A stretch of 64,000 nucleotides of DNA from Bacteroides reticulotermitis JCM 10512 (GTDB lineage Bacteria > Bacteroidota > Bacteroidia > Bacteroidales > Bacteroidaceae): the NCBI RefSeq assembly GCF_000517545.1, contig NZ_BAIV01000004.1, forward strand, positions 166,249 through 230,248, written 5' to 3'. The position numbers and the translations under genes are program-made. The notes under the pieces are model-generated. The model was not told the origin of the DNA, did no database searches, and was given only the letters and a program-made list of their open reading frames with translations. Shown here in pieces: positions 9,335 through 18,533 of the stretch. The first letter of the stretch is position 1, and each line of letters starts with the position of its first letter.

Positions 9335-11487
9335 TTAATTGGCCATTATCAAGGTAATCGGCTGCCCCTTCTTGACTACTGTCCCGTTGGCAATCGATTG
9401 ACTTTTTACTTTTCCTACTCCCTCCAGACGAACTTTCAGTCCTTTGCTCTCCAGTAGGTAAACCGCATCTTTCGCACCCATACCTACAACGCTCGGTACA
9501 AAGTTCTGCATGATGCCTCGACTTTCCAAAATCACCGCTTGCGGTGCCGGGTGCGTGTTACCCCATACTTCTTTGCCTGAAGAGGAGATCTCGCCTTGCG
9601 ACTTGATTTTCAGTTCATCCAACACATGCTTGGTCAGTCTCATTTCGCCGGCTTTCACGTCCGGAATAACAACCGTATTCGTGTCGATGGCGTTCGTCAG
9701 CGGGAGACGTAGGTCTTTCGCATACACTCTCTCTGCTATTTTGCTGAACACGCTTCCTGCCATTAACCCTCCCGATGCCGGGAGCCCCGGTTTCTGGATG
9801 GAAACAATCATGCTATATTTAGGCGCTTCAGAGGGGAAATACCCACAGAAGCTCACTAGGTAGTTCGTTCTTCCGGTTTTATATCCGGCGGCACCTTGTG
9901 AAACCTGTGCCGTACCTGTCTTGCCTGATACGTGGAACTGCTTGCTTCCGGCCGGTTTGGCAAGTCCTTCACCTACCACTTTCCGCAAGATCTCACGCAT
10001 CTGTGCCAGTGTCTTGTCCGAACAGATCTTCGGATTGATCACTTCCGTTGGAAACTCTTTGATTATCTCACCGTCTTTTACTGCCGCTTTGACAAATCTC
10101 GGGCGTATCGATATCCCGTTGTTTGCAATGGCATTGTAGAATGTCAGCAGGTTGATCGGTGGGACTTGGGTCTCATAACCGATACTCATCCAGGGTAACG
10201 TTGTTTTAGCAAAGTACCGTTCTTTCGGTCCACGGATATTCGGTTTACCTTCACCGGCTATTTGTAGCTTAAGTGCTTGGTCGATACTCAACCGTTTCAA
10301 CCCGTCAACAAACTTTTGGGGATTGCCGGAATAGTACTTATCGATGATGCTCGATACTCCGACGTTGGATGAGACCTCGAGTATCTCGGTTACCGTCAGA
10401 TTGCCGTATCCGCCGCGGTGCCAGTTGTGGTCTTTCATCGGCCGGCCGTGCATCATTTTGACTCCGTTGCCTGTGTCAATGACATCGTTCGGTGTAATCT
10501 TCCCATCTTCCAGAGCTACCATGATCGAAGCGGTCTTGAATGTCGAACCCGGCTCCATCATATCGCTGATCGCGTTGTTGCGCACTTCATAATATTCTCC
10601 GTCCTTGCCCTGAGTCATGTTGACTATGGCCTTTACGTCTCCGGTAGCGACTTCCATCAGAACGACTACTCCGACTGTGGCGTTCAGTTCCTTCAATTTG
10701 TCGACCAATGCTTTTTCGCAGATATCCTGCATGCCTACATCGATACTTGTAATCAGGTCACAACCATCGACGGGGGGGATGTCGACGATGTTGAGGTATT
10801 TATTCATCACTTTCTGGCGATGCGTTACCCCATCACGTCCTTTCAAGATGGTGTCGAAAGCCAATTCGATTCCGTTTCTGGCACCTTTGGCCGTATCGGC
10901 ATATACATCGCCGAGTGTACGCGTTGCCAATGAACCAAAAGGCTTTTTACGCTGATTGTAGCTAGCTCCTTGAAACCACCTTTGTAGCGATTGAGGGAAA
11001 ATACCGGTAAACGTTTGACTTCCTTGTATTGGATGTACGAAATACGTTTCGGGTAAATCAGGTAGTTACGGCTTTTCGTCTGACGACCCTTCTTGAGATG
11101 CGCCTTGAATTGCCCCACGCTTCTATCAGGGAATATCTTATTGAGTCCGATACAAATAGAATCGAGGCTTGCTTTAAAGAGAGAGTCTCTTCGTGCCTGG
11201 TCTTTGATCCGGCGTTTATCGTCTTTTTCGCCGGACATGAAATCCATGTAAATTCGATATTCGGGCAGCGAGCTTGCCATCAGCTTGCCATCGGAAGAGA
11301 TAATGTTACCCCGGTTGGGTTTCACTGTCACGTTCTCTTTTACGAAGCGATCAGCAACCTCCTGCCAGTATTGTCGTTCGGCAAACATCGTTATGCCTGC
11401 TTTTACTACAATAAACACCCCGATCAGCGCCATCAGTAAGATGACGATGAAGTAACGGGTCATTATTTTCTTTTTGTTGACTGCCAC
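9335..11487 (-). CDS. ftsI: Septal transpeptidase FtsI (class B PBP with PASTA domain), interrupted by a frameshift
   Basis: Cross-links septal peptidoglycan with FtsW. The full span gives about 717 residues: a membrane anchor at roughly 10-30, a PBP dimerisation domain (PNRGNIISSDG), then the transpeptidase with STFK (PGSTFKTAS), SSN (EVSSNVG) and KTG (SGKTGTAQ) motifs, and a C-terminal PASTA-like region (FVPSVVGMGAKDAVYLLE). The reading frame changes at about 10958-10968, where a one-base deletion separates FKELA from YNQRKKPFGSLATRT. Both halves are otherwise clean. Given essentiality, this is probably a sequencing error. Confidence 0.92.
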
Positions 11488-11514
11488 AATTCTTATCTGT
11501 TAAAACTCTCCAAC

Positions 11515-11874
11515 CTACTTAATAAGGTAAGGTGGATTGGTAGAGGTTTGCAAATCACTTTCCTTACTCGAAATATAATCCTCAATGCGCGATTGACGAC
11601 TCTTCTCCATTAACTCGGAGCTACGTGTCAATGCATCATATTTAATATCTATCAGTTCCTTTTTCAGCTGATCGATTTCGATCTGTTGCTGCTGACTGGC
11701 ATACCGATTGTGGATGTAAAAGATAATAAGCACCATAATCAGTACCAGCAATCGAACTTGGCGACGGAAAAAATCCGTAGCCAAAATATCGCCTCCCAGA
11801 ATACTCTTCCACGAGGTGCGGTTTTTCTTCTTGGTGGTTTCCTCTATCTTTTTATTTACTCCTGCTTCTTCCAT
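11515..11874 (-). CDS. ftsL: FtsL-like division protein
   Basis: A 119-residue protein with a basic cytoplasmic head (about 40 residues), one membrane segment (LLVLIMVLIIFYI, about 42-55) and a short coiled-coil region (QQQQIEIDQLKKELIDIKYDALTR). This is the architecture of FtsL, which forms the FtsQLB complex that activates FtsWI. Primary sequence is too divergent for motif-based proof; the call rests on topology, size and its place between rsmH and ftsI, where ftsL normally lies. Confidence 0.8.
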   Translation of the reverse strand: MEEAGVNKKIEETTKKKNRTSWKSILGGDILATDFFRRQVRLLVLIMVLIIFYIHNRYASQQQQIEIDQLKKELIDIKYDALTRSSELMEKSRQSRIEDYISSKESDLQTSTNPPYLIK

Positions 11875-11890
11875 ATCTCAGTCCTTCCTC

Positions 11891-13261
<1,371 letters not shown>

Positions 13262-13298
13262 TCACCTTAGTATATTAAACGGCTGTAAAATTAGGCAT

Positions 13299-13316
13299 TT
13301 CCCCACAATTCCCCAC
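13299..13316 (-). promoter_or_regulatory. Putative MraZ operator (tandem TGGGG box)
   Basis: On the minus strand the sequence reads GTGGGGAATTGTGGGGAA: two copies of GTGGGGAA with a 10-base period, ending about 40 bases before the mraZ ATG. In E. coli MraZ binds TGGGN repeats separated by 5 bases, which is also a 10-base period. Only two copies are visible here rather than three. A possible -7 element TAATTTTA (13293-13286; one mismatch to TAnnTTTG) lies just downstream, which would place the box over the promoter as expected for autorepression. Confidence 0.6.
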
Positions 13317-13778
13317 TATAATGAACGAAAATCTTATAAATAAGTTTTCAACCGAATGTTAAAAGTCTATTTTGCTGAAAATGAGGCTATTGGGAGCCTC
13401 CGTTACGGTGGGGGATTCATATACGGTGAGATGATGATTGCCTTGTTCGGAAATTTCAAACTATCTAAGTCGCTTATGGGGGAAGAGAGTTTTCTGGTAA
13501 AGAAAGCTTAGCCTTGCTTTGAAGGCGTTTGACGAGGTTTGGTGGTGGAAATTAGTTGTTGGTGAAATTGCTTTCAGCTTTCAGTTTGTTGGGTAAGTGC
13601 CTTATTATGTGCTTGTTCATCCTGAAGGTAAAGCCGGAAGTGGTTTCATTCCTTTGACTCGCTCTTTTGTCGGATTTATTTCCTGATAACACCGGTGTCT
13701 CGGCTGCTCTTGCGGATGGAATAGGGGGTGGATCGGCTGGTATGGTTCAAAGAGCCAGACTTTTATTCAGTAGCCCAA

Positions 13779-13840
13779 GGCTGATTGGTGTCCAACTCAG
13801 GTCGGCCGATCGGCCAACTTAAGTCGGCTAATCAGCCAGC
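13779..13840. repeat. Three-copy short palindromic repeat cluster
   Basis: Three units start at 13779, 13804 and 13826 (spacing 25 and 22 bases): GGCTGATTGG, GGCCGATCGGCC and GGCTAATCAGCC. The two left-hand units share a CCAACT tail and the last two share a preceding AGTCGG/GGTCGG. The middle unit is a perfect 12-base palindrome, and the first and third are near reverse complements, so a longer hairpin is possible. It codes for nothing recognisable. Confidence 0.55.
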
Positions 13841-13910
13841 CCGGGTTGCTGCCGGAGAACTGCCTTGTCGGATGTTGCTTTTAGCTGTTTTATTATAGGG
13901 GTAAAATGAA

Positions 13911-13946
13911 AAAGTAGCAAGAAGAACGAGTCTGTCTTGCTACTTT
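13911..13946 (-). terminator. Rho-independent terminator of the ECF sigma-factor gene
   Basis: A perfect 12-base inverted repeat, AAAGTAGCAAGA (13911-13922) with TCTTGCTACTTT (13935-13946), encloses a 12-base loop. On the minus strand it is followed by a short T run and lies 68 bases after the sigma-factor stop codon. Confidence 0.8.
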
Positions 13947-14014
13947 AATAATTACACAACTAAAAACTGTACGAACTATTTAGTCTGAAATCGAGTTTGT
14001 GGTTATATGAAACC

Positions 14015-14518
14015 TTATCGGAAATCTTTCAATTCCCCCTGCAACTTCTGGCGGGTAAAGAATATACGACTTTTCACTGTGCCAAGCGGAAGATTGAGCT
14101 TCTCGGCTATTTCGCGGTATTTAAATCCGGAAACGTGCATGGCAAATGGAACTCGGTATTCTTTGGGAAGCGCATTCACTACCCGGTGCATCTCTTTTAA
14201 ATCGTATGCTCTTTCGGTACTTTCGTAACTAGAATCTTGCGGCAGATTCAGGTGGTAGAGGTTTTCTGTCTGATCTACGAATGTCTGGTCACGAACTACT
14301 TTGCGGTAGTTGTTTATAAAGATATTGCGCATGATGGTATACATCCATCCCTTAAAATTTGTGTCGGGTGTATATTTCTCCTCATTATCAAGTGCTTTCA
14401 ATGAGGTTTCCTGCAACAAATCGTTTGCTTCTTCGCGGTCGGTTGTCAGTTTATAAGCAAAACGGAGCAATTCATCTTGTACTCCTACTAAGTCTTTTCT
14501 GAAGCTTAAACTTTTCAT
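14015..14518 (-). CDS. RNA polymerase ECF-type sigma factor
   Basis: A 167-residue sigma-70 family factor of the ECF group. Region 2 is visible as ELLRFAYKLTTDREEANDLLQET and FKGWMYTIMRNIF, and region 4 as LPKEYRVPFAMHVSGFKYREIAEKLNLPLGTVKSRIF. A longer frame begins at 14569, but that ATG overlaps the -7 promoter element (14574-14567), so the start MKSLSFRKD at 14518 is chosen. No anti-sigma factor is adjacent. It closely resembles the conserved stand-alone ECF sigma factor of Bacteroides and Parabacteroides; its regulon cannot be read from sequence. Confidence 0.93.
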   Translation of the reverse strand: MKSLSFRKDLVGVQDELLRFAYKLTTDREEANDLLQETSLKALDNEEKYTPDTNFKGWMYTIMRNIFINNYRKVVRDQTFVDQTENLYHLNLPQDSSYESTERAYDLKEMHRVVNALPKEYRVPFAMHVSGFKYREIAEKLNLPLGTVKSRIFFTRQKLQGELKDFR

Positions 14519-14566
14519 AATCGTTGCTTTTAAAAAGTGGGTAATTCGTTTGTCTTTTTGACTGTG

Positions 14567-14574
14567 CAAATTTA
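14567..14574 (-). promoter_or_regulatory. -7 promoter element of the sigma-factor gene
   Basis: TAAATTTG on the minus strand matches the Bacteroidetes consensus TAnnTTTG exactly. It implies a transcript start near 14560 and a leader of about 40 bases. No good -33 element is apparent at the usual distance. Confidence 0.65.
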
Positions 14575-14721
14575 TGCCTTTTTCTAAACATTGGAGGGGT
14601 GGAATCAGACTTTATTTAGGGGGTAATCTATCAACTGACTATTTTTATACCCTTTTTGACCAATTTTGGGTGTTCCTTTTTTCCTCTGAAAGACATTATT
14701 CCTGCATTTTCTACTGATTTA

Positions 14722-14753
14722 TTGCGATTAATTAAAAAGAACCGTTAATTTTG
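14722..14753 (+). promoter_or_regulatory. Promoter of the glsA-glsB pair
   Basis: TTG at 14722-14724, a 21-base spacer, and TAATTTTG at 14746-14753 match the Bacteroidetes primary-sigma promoter (TTG-N19-22-TAnnTTTG). Transcription would start near 14760, which excludes the TTG at 14751 as a start codon and supports the ATG at 14778. Confidence 0.75.
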
Positions 14754-14777
14754 TGGCATCTTTTTTATTTGAAAAGA

Positions 14778-15596
14778 ATGGCTGATGACTCTTTGTTTTT
14801 GATTGATGTTGATGGAATACTTCGAACTAAGGCTTCGAAGCACTACAAGTATATACCTAAGTTTGTTATCTCTTATTTGAAGAAAATCACTCACCAAGAT
14901 GAACTCAATGTGTTCTTGGAAGAGTCGAAAGGTAAAGTCGGTGTAGACTTCCTCGAGGCTTGTATGGATTTTCTGGACGCTAAAGTCGATGTGAAGGGAT
15001 TGGAAAACTTACCGGAGGATGGCTTGTACACTTTTGTTTCTAATCACCCGCTGGGTGGACAGGACGGAGTGGCGCTGGGCTATGTGCTTGGAAAACATTA
15101 CGATGGAAAAGTGAAGTATCTGGTTAACGACTTGCTGATGAACTTACACGGATTGGCGCCGCTTTGTATTCCCATTAATAAAACGGGGAAACAGGCTAAA
15201 GACTTCCCCCGAATGGTGGAAAAAGGCTTCCAGTCCGACGATCAGCTGATAATGTTTCCTGCCGGACTTTGTTCAAGGCGTCAAAACGGTGTAATCAAAG
15301 ATTTAGCGTGGAAGAAAACTTTCGTGGTGAAGAGTGTACAGGCACAACGAGATGTGGTTCCCGTACACTTCGGAGGAAGAAACTCCGATTTCTTCTATAA
15401 TCTGGCAAATATTTGCAAGGCGCTGGGAATTAAGTTTAATATAGCCATGCTGTATCTGGCAGATGAAATGTTTAAGAATCGCCATAAAACTTTCACCGTT
15501 ACATTTGGTAAGCCAATTCCCTGGCAGACTTTTGATAAGTCGAAAACCCCTGCCCAGTGGGCAGAGTACGTGAAAGATATTGTATATAAATTGTAA
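14778..15596 (+). CDS. glsA: Glycerophosphate-type acyltransferase, probable glycine-lipid O-acyltransferase GlsA
   Basis: A 272-residue PlsC-type acyltransferase without membrane segments. The catalytic block is SNHPLGGQDG (H90, D96; the spacing is H-x5-D rather than the common H-x4-D) and the substrate block is FPAGLCSRR (160-168). Its neighbour downstream is an N-acyltransferase of the hemolysin/OlsB-like GNAT type. In B. thetaiotaomicron the equivalent pair (BT_3458/BT_3459, GlsA/GlsB) makes glycine lipids: GlsB N-acylates glycine and GlsA adds the second acyl chain. The name is transferred from that pairing and is an inference. The start is set by the promoter position. Confidence 0.75.
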   Translation: MADDSLFLIDVDGILRTKASKHYKYIPKFVISYLKKITHQDELNVFLEESKGKVGVDFLEACMDFLDAKVDVKGLENLPEDGLYTFVSNHPLGGQDGVALGYVLGKHYDGKVKYLVNDLLMNLHGLAPLCIPINKTGKQAKDFPRMVEKGFQSDDQLIMFPAGLCSRRQNGVIKDLAWKKTFVVKSVQAQRDVVPVHFGGRNSDFFYNLANICKALGIKFNIAMLYLADEMFKNRHKTFTVTFGKPIPWQTFDKSKTPAQWAEYVKDIVYKL

Positions 15597-15622
15597 AAGG
15601 TAGAACAACTATAAGAAGGAAT

Positions 15623-16636
15623 ATGGAGGAAATTATTAAACCGGTAAGCAAAGAACTGTTGAAAGCCGAACTCACAGACGACAAACGCTTGCGCATGACG
15701 AATAAGAGTAATAATCAGATTTATATTCTTACTCACGAGAGTGCGCCAAATGTGATGAGGGAGATCGGACGCCTACGCGAGGTTGCTTTCCGTGCCGCAG
15801 GAGGAGGAACAGGCTTATCGATGGATATTGATGAGTACGATACAATGGAGAATCCTTATAAGCAACTGATTGTTTGGAACCCTGAGGCGGAAGAAATCCT
15901 CGGTGGATATCGCTACTTGCTGGGAACCGATGTTCGGTTCGACGAAAAGAAGGCTCCCATTATGGCTACTTCTCATATGTTCCGTTTCTCGGAAGAGTTT
16001 ATAGAGGAGTATCTTCCTCAGACAATCGAACTCGGACGTTCATTTGTTACCTTGGAGTATCAGTCTACCCGTGCCGGTAGCAAGGGGTTGTTCGCGTTGG
16101 ATAATTTATGGGATGGGTTGGGAGCTTTGACGGTTGTCATGCCGAATGTGAAGTTCTTCTTTGGAAAGGTGACCATGTATCCCAGCTACCATCGTCGCGG
16201 ACGCGATATGATTCTATACTTCCTGAAAAAACACTTCTTAGACAAAGATGAATTGGTTTCTCCGATCGAACCGCTTCGGATGGAGACCGATGAAAAGGAG
16301 CTGCAGGCTTTATTCTGCAAAGATACCTTCAAAGAAGATTATAAAATACTGAATAGCGAAATTCGCAAGTTGGGATATAACATCCCTCCGTTGGTTAATG
16401 CCTATATGAGTCTGAGCCCAACCATGCGTATGTTCGGAACAGCCATCAACTATGAATTCGGTGATGTGGAAGAGACCGGCATCCTGATTGCGGTTGACGA
16501 GATTCTGGAAGAAAAGCGGATGCGTCACATTCAGACTTTTATCGAGAGCCATCCTGAGGCACTAAAGCCGGGGCGTGAAACGGTAGAAGTATTCACACCC
16601 AAGGTTGTTACACCGCAGGAAGACTGTTGCCATTGA
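15623..16636 (+). CDS. glsB: GNAT-family N-acyltransferase, probable glycine-lipid synthase GlsB
   Basis: A 337-residue protein of the hemolysin-like/OlsB-like acyltransferase class. The GNAT core is seen as IGRLREVAFRAAGGGTG, ILGGYRYLLG, ELGRSFV and MYPSYHRRGRDM. In Bacteroides the homologue N-acylates glycine with a 3-hydroxy fatty acid, the first step to glycine and serine-glycine (flavolipin-type) lipids. It lies 26 bases after glsA on the same promoter. Its last 29 bases overlap the 3' end of the convergent dGTPase gene. Confidence 0.78.
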   Translation: MEEIIKPVSKELLKAELTDDKRLRMTNKSNNQIYILTHESAPNVMREIGRLREVAFRAAGGGTGLSMDIDEYDTMENPYKQLIVWNPEAEEILGGYRYLLGTDVRFDEKKAPIMATSHMFRFSEEFIEEYLPQTIELGRSFVTLEYQSTRAGSKGLFALDNLWDGLGALTVVMPNVKFFFGKVTMYPSYHRRGRDMILYFLKKHFLDKDELVSPIEPLRMETDEKELQALFCKDTFKEDYKILNSEIRKLGYNIPPLVNAYMSLSPTMRMFGTAINYEFGDVEETGILIAVDEILEEKRMRHIQTFIESHPEALKPGRETVEVFTPKVVTPQEDCCH

Positions 16637-17954
16637 TCTTGCGATAAAGATCGAGCGCAAAGACATCGGTCATTCCCGAAATATAGTCAAGTACCGCCTG
16701 TATTCTTTCGTAGAGTACAGGCGATTTTATGTTGTACTGTCCGGATACCCGGTCGATAAGCAGCTTCGAATAAGCTTTCTCCGGTGAAGTAACAGCCTCT
16801 ATCATTAGGTCGAGCAGAGTGCTGATGATGCGGAAACCAGCCAGCTCGATATCCAACACATCTCTTGAACGATAAATCTTTTTGATAGATACTTGCGAAC
16901 AATGATCGTAGGCTGCTGCCGGGCGGGTCGAGATTTTCCGGATGAGAGGACCTTCAAACGTGCCGGCCAGTATCTCGCTTTCGTGATCCAGAAAGACCTG
17001 GGTGCACTCTCTGATCAACAGACCGATGACGGATGAACGCAGGTAGGCTATCTGCTCGTTCACATCGTTGACAATGCGGAAGGTCTGTTGCATATGCTGC
17101 TGCCGCTTCTCATCGAAATAGCCCATCAACAGTTCCTTGGTCTCTTCGGTGGTTAGAATCTTTAGTTTATGCGCATCTTCAATGTCCATCATCTGGTAGC
17201 AGATGTCGTCAGCGGCTTCGACGAGGTAGACGAGTGGGTAGCGTGCGTATTTCAAAGGAGAGCCGTTAAGCCGGACCATTCCCAACTCGTCGGCGATCTT
17301 CCGAAAACTTTCCTCTTCGCTTACGAAGAAACCGAACTTCGACTTGTTTCCCGCAAGACTCGATGAATAGGGATATTTTACGATAGAAGCGAGCGTGGGG
17401 TAGGTCATAGCAAAGCCGCCTTTCCGACGTCCTTCAAACTGGTGTGTCAGCAAGCGGAAAGCATTGGCGTTTCCTTCGAAATGTATCAAATCATCCCATT
17501 CCATCGAGGAAAGTTGCTCTCCGTTGGGTTGGGGATCACGCAGTTTTAGTCCTTTGCCTTCAGAGAAAAAAGTAGATATGGCACGTTCGCCGGAATGGCC
17601 AAAGGGCGGATTGCCCAAGTCGTGTGCCAGACAGGCGGCAGATACGATGGAGCCAATCTCCGGAAGAAAAGAATCCTGAAGTTCCGGCTGCCGAGCGATG
17701 ATGGCTTTGGCCACATCGTTGCCGAGCGAACGGCCGACACAGGAAACTTCCAGGCTGTGAGTCAGCCGGTTGTGCACAAAGACACTGCCGGGCAGCGGGA
17801 ATACCTGCGTCTTATTTTGCAAACGGCGGAAAGGGGCTGAAAAGATTAGTCGGTCGTAATCTCGTTGAAATTCGGATCGGTTTTCTTGACGTTCGGCGTG
17901 GAATTCTTCCATCCCGAACCGTTTGGCAGATATTAATTGTTCCCAGTTCATCAT
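16608..17954 (-). CDS. dgt: Deoxyguanosine triphosphate triphosphohydrolase (dNTPase)
   Basis: HD-superfamily enzyme that splits dGTP (or other dNTPs) to the nucleoside and tripolyphosphate. The 448-residue protein has [24 protein letters not shown] (first metal-site histidine, H66) and [15 protein letters not shown] (H111-D112), all typical of the dGTPase family. The gene is divergent from dut, a pairing that makes sense for nucleotide-pool control. Either of the first two methionines could be the start. Confidence 0.93.
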   Translation of the reverse strand: MMNWEQLISAKRFGMEEFHAERQENRSEFQRDYDRLIFSAPFRRLQNKTQVFPLPGSVFVHNRLTHSLEVSCVGRSLGNDVAKAIIARQPELQDSFLPEIGSIVSAACLAHDLGNPPFGHSGERAISTFFSEGKGLKLRDPQPNGEQLSSMEWDDLIHFEGNANAFRLLTHQFEGRRKGGFAMTYPTLASIVKYPYSSSLAGNKSKFGFFVSEEESFRKIADELGMVRLNGSPLKYARYPLVYLVEAADDICYQMMDIEDAHKLKILTTEETKELLMGYFDEKRQQHMQQTFRIVNDVNEQIAYLRSSVIGLLIRECTQVFLDHESEILAGTFEGPLIRKISTRPAAAYDHCSQVSIKKIYRSRDVLDIELAGFRIISTLLDLMIEAVTSPEKAYSKLLIDRVSGQYNIKSPVLYERIQAVLDYISGMTDVFALDLYRKINGNSLPAV

Positions 17955-18007
17955 CTTCTTGGTTTTGGTCTATCGGCATATTTACATGTCGGTACATTAT
18001 TTAACGG

Positions 18008-18015
18008 CAAAATTA
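18008..18015 (-). promoter_or_regulatory. -7 promoter element of the dGTPase gene
   Basis: TAATTTTG on the minus strand, an exact TAnnTTTG match, 54 bases before the dgt start. On the opposite strand a weaker candidate TATTTTCG (18039-18046) could serve dut, so the 117-base gap probably holds two divergent promoters. Confidence 0.55.
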
Positions 18016-18071
18016 GCTCTTTTTCAGTACAAATTGTGTATTTTCGCCCGTTAAATGGTAAACATAGCATT

Positions 18072-18506
18072 ATGAACGTTCAAGTTATCAATAAATCGAA
18101 GCATCCGCTTCCGGCTTATGCCACTGAAATGTCTGCCGGGATGGATATCCGCGCAAATCTTTCCGAACCGATCAACCTTCTTCCTTTGCAACGCTGCCTG
18201 GTACCGACCGGACTTTATATCGCATTGCCGCAAGGCGTAGAGGCACAAATCCGCCCCCGTAGCGGTTTGGCAATTAAGAAAGGAATCACGGTGCTCAACT
18301 CTCCGGGGACGATCGATGCAGACTATCGGGGTGAAATATGCATCATCCTGGTCAATCTTTCGGCGGAGGCTTTTTTGATTGAGGACGGAGAACGGATTGC
18401 GCAGATGGTGATTGCCAGGCATGAACAACCGCAATGGCAGGCAGTAGAGGTCTTGGATGAGACCGAACGGGGTGCCGGCGGCTTTGGTCACACCGGACGT
18501 GAGTAA
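18072..18506 (+). CDS. dut: Deoxyuridine 5'-triphosphate nucleotidohydrolase (dUTPase)
   Basis: Hydrolyses dUTP to dUMP and pyrophosphate, keeping uracil out of DNA and feeding thymidylate synthesis. All five motifs of the trimeric enzyme are present in 144 residues: [32 protein letters not shown] and the C-terminal [10 protein letters not shown]. The ATG at 18072 is chosen; the upstream extension to 17937 lies in the divergent promoter region. The next gene starts 27 bases downstream. Confidence 0.97.
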   Translation: MNVQVINKSKHPLPAYATEMSAGMDIRANLSEPINLLPLQRCLVPTGLYIALPQGVEAQIRPRSGLAIKKGITVLNSPGTIDADYRGEICIILVNLSAEAFLIEDGERIAQMVIARHEQPQWQAVEVLDETERGAGGFGHTGRE

Positions 18507-18533
18507 TGAAAATAGGATAGTATTATTGAACTG

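Larger units (their letters stand above)
13262..14014. other. 753-base non-coding region between the dcw operon and the sigma-factor gene
   Basis: No reading frame with protein-like composition is seen on either strand. From left to right it holds the mraZ upstream control region, a small hairpin (GAGGCT at 13383-13388 with AGCCTC at 13395-13400), about 350 bases with no recognisable feature, a cluster of short near-palindromic repeats (13779-13840), and the terminator of the sigma-factor gene (13911-13946). Confidence 0.6.
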
